Of a stretch of DNA of 64,000 nt, positions 57,803 through 64,000 are shown piece by piece. Both the position numbers and the translations under genes were made by a program. Positions within the stretch are counted from its first letter, which is position 1. Every line of letters begins with the position of its first letter. This DNA comes from CAVPMW01 sp963706515 (GTDB lineage Bacteria; Chloroflexota; Anaerolineae; Anaerolineales; UBA4823). The notes beneath the pieces are model-generated. The model saw only the letters and a list, made by a program, of their open reading frames with translations. It had not been told where the DNA came from and did no database searches. Where the stretch lies: positions 366,902 through 430,901 of the forward strand of contig CAVPMW010000017.1 of NCBI GenBank assembly GCA_963706515.1, written 5' to 3'.

Positions 57803-57856
57803 TTAGCGTATACAGCACGCTTAGCGTTTACAGCACGCTTAGCGATTACAGCACGC
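57803..57856 (-). repeat. Three 18-bp tandem repeats beginning at a stop codon
   Basis: Three units of TTAGCGNNTACAGCACGC (57803-57820, 57821-57838, 57839-57856) differ at two positions only. The last unit holds the final codons and the TAA stop of the GCS2 gene (57846-57848). Each unit carries an in-frame TAA on the minus strand. The unit resembles that of the array at 33301. Confidence 0.9.
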
Positions 57857-58956
57857 CTTCGGCTGTCTCGGCGATGAGCTGGTCCACTACAGATTGCAAG
57901 GAGCCGGTGCGCTTGAACGTTGCCAGCTGGCGGTCTGCGCTGCTGCCTTCCTCAAGAATGCGATAGGCATATTCGATATCCTGGCGACCGCCAAATTCGT
58001 CGATGACGTCCTCCAGGAACCAGTCGATCAGCTCCCGGATCAGCTCCCGCGCGGGCAGTTCTTCCTTCTTGCCGAAATCGATCAGCTTACCGTCCAGCCC
58101 ATAGCGCACCGCCCGCCACTTGTTCTCCTCGATCAATACCGCCGGGTAGATGCGGAAGGTCATATTATCCCGGCGCAGCTTCCACAGCTTGAAGATTAAT
58201 GCCTGGAAGATGGCTGCAATGCAGACCGCTTCGTCGACGCGCGTGCACACGTCGCAGATGCGGAACTCGAGCGTCGGGTACTTGTGGTTGGGGCGGACGT
58301 CGAACCAGACTTTTGTGCCGTCCGGGATGCTGTTCGTCTTGACCAGTGTGTCCACGTAGTTGCCGAACTCGGCGTAGGAGCCAAAATACGGCGGGATGCC
58401 CGTGCGCGGGAAATTGCGGAAAATGATGCTGCGATAGGATTTGAGCCCGGTATCCTGCCCCATCCAGTACGGTGAGCTGGTCGACAGGCAGAGTAAGTGG
58501 GGCAGCATGTAGCGCGCAGCGTTCATGATATCGATGAGCAGTTCCGGGTCTTCGATGCCGATGTGGATATGCGTGCCGAAGATGAGCAGCTGCTGGGCGA
58601 GAATCTGCATGTCTTGTTTCACCCCGATATAGCGCTCGAAAGGCGTGATGTCCTGGTTTACCCAGGAGGAGAAAGGGTGGGATCCCGCTGCGGCGATTTT
58701 TAAATGGTGGCTGGAGGCCAGCTCCATGATGTTCCCGCCGCAGCCTGACCAGCTCGGCGCGCGCTTCAGCCGGGGTGTGGCACACTTCGGTGCCCACTTC
58801 CACCATGGACTGGTGCATCTCGGCTTTGATCGACTCGCGCAGCATCACCTTCCCATCTTCCAGGAACTGGGTGATGTACGATTTCAGCTCCCGGGTCTGC
58901 GGGTCGATGATCTGGTACTCCTCTTCGATTCCGATGCTGAATGAGGGCTTGAGCAT
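57846..58956 (-). CDS. GCS2/YbdK-type carboxylate-amine ligase, frameshifted
   Basis: The N-terminal motif SIGIEEEYQIIDPQT, the central LIFGTHIHIGIEDPE and the late FDVRPNHKYPTLEFRICD (abbreviated positions near 230-247) identify the YbdK group of glutamate-cysteine ligase homologues. A break near 58730 is corrected, giving 371 residues, the usual length. Members activate a carboxylate, often glutamate, with ATP and couple it to an amine. The ATG is 3 bases after the stop of the circularly permuted ATP-grasp gene, so the two are translationally coupled. Confidence 0.9.
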
Positions 58957-58959
58957 GGC

Positions 58960-60345
58960 TTATCTCCTCCGTTCGATGACAAAGGTGGGCACTGCCGACC
59001 CACCGCCGGCGGTTACATTCAGGAGCTCGGCTGTCGAGAGGCGCGTCAGGCAGCCGGAGACGTAATCGCCATACCAGATGTAAGGGTTGGTGTCGATCAG
59101 GCGATCGTAAATCTCCACCCGGCCTTCGACCAGGCTCGGATACGGCTCGCTGGGGATACGGACGCGCTCCTGGACGATGCTGGGCTCCGCCAGGGCGGCA
59201 GCCAACGCGGCATCCCACTCGCTTTGACCGGTCTCCCAGCCCAGCACGATCCCTTTGCCGCCGTATTCATCGTTTGGCTTGAGCACAAACGCATCTTTAG
59301 CATCGCTGAGGAAGGGGAGCAGGTCGATCTGCTTGCCGTGGAACAAAGTGCGGCGCTCGGTCACGTTGCGCGTCCAGGGGATGTAGCTGGCGATGGCGCG
59401 GCGCTCTGCGGGGCTGAACAGGTCTGCATTGGCTTCATCGCTGAGCACCGCCAGGCTGGATTTCTTGTGCAGCAGCTTGCAGCGGAACGGGTTCACCATG
59501 CAGACCTGGTGCTCCCTTACGGCGCGGATCACGCAGTGGTCCAGCCCCTCGCGCGTCACCAGCTCGCTGAGCAGGACGCGCTTGTAGATCAAATGCACCG
59601 GGGTGATCCCGTCCACCAGCAGCTGGCCGCGGCGGTATTCGAGCTGGCGCGGGTCGGCGATGACGCATTCGTAGCCCTGGGAGATGAAATATTCTTGAAA
59701 CAGCATGAACTCGCTGTAGGTGGGCACTTCCCGCCAGTCCAGGATGGCGATGCGCGGGCGCTCGCGCCCGCCCCACTGGTGGTAAGCATCCAGCAGGGCG
59801 TGCAGGACGTGATGCCTGCCCGGGAGCGGACTTACTTCATACCTGCGCTGGAACGCGCCCATCGCGGGCAGGGCGAGGAACACCTCGGAGAGCGAATCGT
59901 TGTAGGCGACGGCTGCCGGGGTTTCGGCGTTGTATTCGGCGAAGAAAAGCCCCGCTCCAGCCCCTTCCGGCGGAGTTGTGTCTGGCTCGGGGGTGAAAAA
60001 GGTATCCATGCGCGCGGTTGGGCTGGAGGTGCTGAATCCCGGGTCCACCTGGACCAGGTCTTCCTCCCAGCCGGCGAGCTTGAACTGCGTGCGGAATACG
60101 GGGTCCTCCATCGCCGCCTGGTGGATGCGGGCGAAGGCGGGCATCACTTCGCGGATGGCGCGCTTGAGCAGCTGGTACTGGTCTGCGGTCAGGAAGCGCG
60201 GCCGCAGCACGGTGCACAGCGGGCGTTCTCCGAAAAATAGCTGCCTGCGGTGGAGCTGGCTGGTGAGCTGACCCTGGGTTTCGTTGCCGGTCTCGTCATC
60301 CAGCAGCGAATGGTAAAAATCGATGGCATCCCTGAGCTCTGGCAT
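58960..60345 (-). CDS. Circularly permuted ATP-grasp ligase
   Basis: Intact, about 462 residues from ATG 60345 (MPELRDAIDFYHSLL); a GTG/ATG start at 60375 is possible. The C-terminal part has FVLKPNDEYGGKGIVLG for ATP, PSIVQERVRIP and VEGRVEIYDRL, and the middle has CMVNPFRCKLLHKKSSLAVL. This is the type 2 circularly permuted ATP-grasp family, related to glutathionylspermidine synthetase, which forms amide bonds. It is placed directly before the GCS2 ligase, an association seen in amidoligase operons. Confidence 0.85.
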   Translation of the reverse strand: MPELRDAIDFYHSLLDDETGNETQGQLTSQLHRRQLFFGERPLCTVLRPRFLTADQYQLLKRAIREVMPAFARIHQAAMEDPVFRTQFKLAGWEEDLVQVDPGFSTSSPTARMDTFFTPEPDTTPPEGAGAGLFFAEYNAETPAAVAYNDSLSEVFLALPAMGAFQRRYEVSPLPGRHHVLHALLDAYHQWGGRERPRIAILDWREVPTYSEFMLFQEYFISQGYECVIADPRQLEYRRGQLLVDGITPVHLIYKRVLLSELVTREGLDHCVIRAVREHQVCMVNPFRCKLLHKKSSLAVLSDEANADLFSPAERRAIASYIPWTRNVTERRTLFHGKQIDLLPFLSDAKDAFVLKPNDEYGGKGIVLGWETGQSEWDAALAAALAEPSIVQERVRIPSEPYPSLVEGRVEIYDRLIDTNPYIWYGDYVSGCLTRLSTAELLNVTAGGGSAVPTFVIERRR

Positions 60346-60517
60346 GGACCGCCTCCGGACTATACCTTTGCCCATTCAGGCACTGCCTGGAATGCGCACG
60401 TACCGCAGGTCACGTCGACCTGGGGGAAACTGACCTGTTTCGTCTTTGCCTCTACGTGCTAGACCCAGACAGCGTGACCGGCTTGTGAAACCGTATGGTT
60501 AGCGACGATTCGTCCGG

Positions 60518-61453
<936 letters not shown>

Positions 61454-61513
61454 TGCTCCTCCGGTTTCAGGCGATGGCCTGGCAAACGACCCGCGAGCGC
61501 TGAGCGCAGGGTC

Positions 61514-62234
61514 TCAGCCGGACCCGCCGATGTAGTGGCGGACCATCTGGTGCCACCAGGGCCAGTCGTGCGCCCAGCCATCCCAAATGCGCAGCGAGTG
61601 CCAGATCCCTTTGCCCCACATGACGTCGGAGAGCCAGCGGTTATTCCCGAGGTTTGGAATCCTCGCCGCCGATGGCGAGGGTGATATCCAGGCGGCGCAG
61701 CTGGTTCAGGCGGCCTTCATCGGATTCATTCGGGAGGTACAAACAAGGACAATTATAGTAGATATTGTCATCCCGGTAGGATCCAAGCCAGCGCTCGATG
61801 TTGAACATGCCGCTCATGGCGACTACCCGGTCCGTGATCTCCGGGTGGCGCAGGGCGAAGTTCAGGGCGTGGTACGCGCCGAAGCTCGCCCCGGTGGTGA
61901 TCAGATAAGGAGTGGGGTTCTTCTGAGAGGCTAAGGGCAGCACCTCGTGCAGCAGGTAGCTCTCGTACTGTATGTGCCGCCAGGCGCGGTCGCCGGGAGA
62001 TTTGTGCCAGGCATACCAGCTCTCTTCATCGACGCTGTCCACGCAGTACATCTGGATCCAGCCATTTTCCAGGTGCTCGCCCAGGGCAGCCATCATGCCC
62101 CGGTCTTCCCATTCGTAGAACTTGCCTTTCGAGGTGGGGAAGACCAGGACGCGCGCCCCAGCATGCCCGAAAATCAGCAGCTCCATGTCGCGGTTGAGAG
62201 CTGGGCTGTACCAGCGGTGATATTCTCTGTTCAT
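61514..62234 (-). CDS. Alpha/beta-hydrolase-fold esterase, frameshifted
   Basis: The start is RWYSPALNRDMELLIFGHAG and the nucleophile elbow is TTGASFGAYHALNFALRHP (Ser). An acid is in CLYLPNESDEG or IGGED. A break near 61650 restores the C-terminus, which reads IWDGWAHDWPWWHQMVRHYIG with the catalytic His; the stop is at 61514. Joined length is about 240 residues. It resembles the esterases that accompany ATP-grasp amidoligases. It overlaps or abuts the end of the protease gene; ATG 62234 is chosen and GTG 62240 is the alternative. Confidence 0.75.
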
Positions 62235-62236
62235 CG

Positions 62237-63962
62237 TCACACTTCCAGCAGCGAGCTGAACCCGCCGTAGCCGTCTTCGACCTGGTCGGGGTTCTCGGGG
62301 TCGTTCACCCAGGCTCCGTCCACCAGGAATTTGTAGCGGTACGCCCCGCGTGGCAGGGAGGGTATCGCCAGCTGCCAGAGCCCGGGGGAGTGAGAGTGCA
62401 GTTCGTACCCGGTCGGGTCCCAGTTATTGAAGCTGCCGATCAAGGACACGCAGGCCGCGCGGTTGCCGGGGCTGAAATAATAGAACAGAGACTCCGTCCG
62501 GATGCACCTGGGGCGAAAAGGGAGGACGCGCCATAAGCCGCGGCTGAGGCGGCGGGCCGCAGCGACAGCCCGCCCGGCGTTGACCAGCCCGGCCCCGTAC
62601 CTCGCCGCCGGCAAGCCGGGCAAAGGCGTGGCGGTGGCGAGCAGGATCTCCCTCACCTGGGAGGGCGACAGGGTGGGGTTGGCTTCGAGCATTTGGGCGA
62701 CGATCGCGCTGACCACCGGTGCCGCCATCGAGGTGCCGTCGACGTGCTGGTAGTGCGGGTGGATGTACTTCTGGTCGATCATCCGGAGGCGGATCTTCCG
62801 GCGGAAGGCTGCGAGCTGCGGGTGGGAAGCGTCTTTGTTCACGCCGGGAGGGCGTCCCATTGGAATGCAAGAGCTGCTCGAGGGTTTTGTCCATCCGCCA
62901 CAAGAACATGCCTTCGTTGTGCACCCGGCTGTGCGGCAGCATGGGAGCAGCCAGCCAGGTAGCCGGCGCGACCAGGTCGGGCTTGGGCGTTGAATTGCCG
63001 CCCCTGCCGTAGTTCGAATGGTACAGGCGCCACTGTCCGGGGTCGTAAGAGTTGCCGTCGTCCAGCCCGCCGACGGTGATCGCCGACGGCGCACTCGCCG
63101 GGGGGACGAGCCGCTCGACTCCCCGTTGCCGGAGGCGGCGACCACCACCATTCCCTGCTCGACTGCCTGCTCGACCAGCCGGTCCAGCTCGCTGAGCTTT
63201 CCGTTCGCCGGGTGATCTCCGCCGAGGGAGATGTTGACGACGCGAATGTCTGTAGCGGTCCTGGTTTGCCAGGACCCATTTAATGCGCGCAGGATATCCA
63301 CCTCGCGGATGCCGCGCCCATTTGGACTGCCGGTCTTGACCAGCACCAGGCTCGCCTGGGAGGCGATGCCCCGGTAGAGCTCGTCGGACATGAAGCCGCT
63401 GCCAGCCGCCACGCAGGAGGTCATCATGCCGTGCCAGCTGGAGACCTGCGCCTTGAGGAAGCTCGCCTCTTCGACCGCCCTCTCGCCGGTAGCGTCGACG
63501 CTCTGCAGGATGCGGTTCTCGGGCCGGGTCAGGTCGGGATGGGGGTAGAAGCCGGAGTCGAGGAAGGCCATGGTCACCCCTCGCCCGGTATATTGCGGAG
63601 TTGCCTGGACGAAGCGGGAGACCGGCAGCAGGCGGGTATCCTCCGCCGCGTAGATTGGGTAGGGCGAGAGCAGCTCTTCGTGGAGCGAGGTGCGGCTGCG
63701 CTCCGCGCGGAGCGGCCCCGGCGGCTTTGAAGGCGCACTCCGGGCAGGCCCCGGCTGAGGCGTCCCAGCCCGGGTTTTCCCGCTGCAGCCTGCGCACGAC
63801 CGGGGGATCGAGCCGGGTGATGAGCGGGCGAATCTCAGGCGCGATAAGCTCCCCGCATAGCGGGCAGGGGACCGACCTGGACGACCTCTTGCTCCCTGGA
63901 TGACTGTCCATGCGCTCTAACATCCGACCTGTGAGGGGGTTGGTGGAGGTAATGTGGGCCAT
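62237..63962 (-). CDS. Subtilisin-like protease with N-terminal zinc-ribbon-like and C-terminal CBM48 domains, frameshifted
   Basis: The N-terminus has CPLCGELIAPE and, about 33 residues later, CPEC, a possible zinc ribbon. The S8 domain has Asp in AFLDSGFYPHPDL, His in SSWHGMMTSCVAAG and Ser in VDGTSMAAPVVSAIV. A middle segment in other frames reads ITVGGLDDGNSYDPG and PKPDLVAPATWL. The C-terminus is an E-set glycogen-binding (CBM48/AMPK-like) domain: SLIGSFNNWDPTGYEL, LPRGAYRYKFLVDGAW. Breaks lie near 63710, 63105 and 62850; joined length is about 575 residues. No signal peptide is seen. The start is uncertain (63962, 63923 or 63911). It is the first gene of the amide-ligase cluster. Confidence 0.75.
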
Positions 63963-64000
63963 TCTATCACGGAAATTGGAGAGAGTTTATCCTGGATGAG

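Noticed and set aside
56694..57806. Long plus-strand open frame opposite the ATP-grasp gene
   Set aside because: The minus strand encodes a complete ATP-grasp enzyme; the plus-strand frame has no family features.
57803..57856. CRISPR array or origin iterons
   Set aside because: Three contiguous units without spacers overlap a coding end; there is no AT-rich tract or replication gene.

Overview
The window looks like a chromosomal segment of an anaerobic or facultative member of the Chloroflexota, most likely Anaerolineae-like. The reasons are an HdrA/NuoEF-type flavin oxidoreductase operon, secreted beta-helix proteins that end in a short LPLV/LPVI tail, an inositol-utilisation cluster with Gfo/Idh/MocA paralogues, and multi-GAF signalling proteins. 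This placement is an inference from gene content. About half of the genes carry one or more single-base frameshifts after which the same protein resumes in another frame. The density suggests uncorrected sequencing or assembly indels, so I join such pieces into one gene and give the approximate break points.

Layout. 1-276: 3' end of an MFS transporter. 414-11710 (minus): a redox operon of NuoE-, NuoF- and NuoG-like subunits, an HdrA-MvhD fusion, an FrhB-like flavoprotein, a ferredoxin-glutamate synthase core, a GXGXG domain protein and a PEP/pyruvate-binding-domain protein. 12063-14118 (minus): an OmpR-type two-component pair. 14385-16977 (plus): a secreted beta-helix protein. 17089-21486 (minus): a small module with a VOC dioxygenase-like protein, an iron alcohol dehydrogenase, an MDMPI-type protein, a GNAT protein and an alpha/beta hydrolase. 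21582-28948 (minus): nine tightly packed genes that combine two CuA-type copper proteins, a membrane polyferredoxin, a cytochrome c domain, a PCYCGC lipoprotein, a DUF1573-like protein, DUF2085 and a NarL/NarX-like pair. No terminal oxidase or reductase is visible there.

29234-32208 (plus): a second secreted LamG/beta-helix protein, then a GH130 glycosidase/phosphorylase, a ChbG/YdjC deacetylase and a DegT aminotransferase. 35674-50324: inositol-type uptake and catabolism, with two ABC permeases, a fused double substrate-binding lipoprotein, one ATPase, IolB, IolD, IolE, a LacI regulator, three IolG-like dehydrogenases and a sugar epimerase. A promoter with a LacI-type operator precedes the first permease. 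50559-56545: a large GAF/GGDEF protein, a methyltransferase and a xylulokinase-like kinase.

56574-63962 (minus): an amide-ligase cluster with two conventional ATP-grasp enzymes, a circularly permuted ATP-grasp, a GCS2/YbdK carboxylate-amine ligase, an esterase and a subtilisin-like protease carrying a C-terminal CBM48 domain. This cluster and the copper/ferredoxin operon are the best candidates for undescribed systems. Scattered through the window is a family of intergenic hairpins with constant ends and variable palindromic cores, usually at or overlapping a stop codon, plus two arrays of 18-bp tandem repeats that also begin at stop codons.
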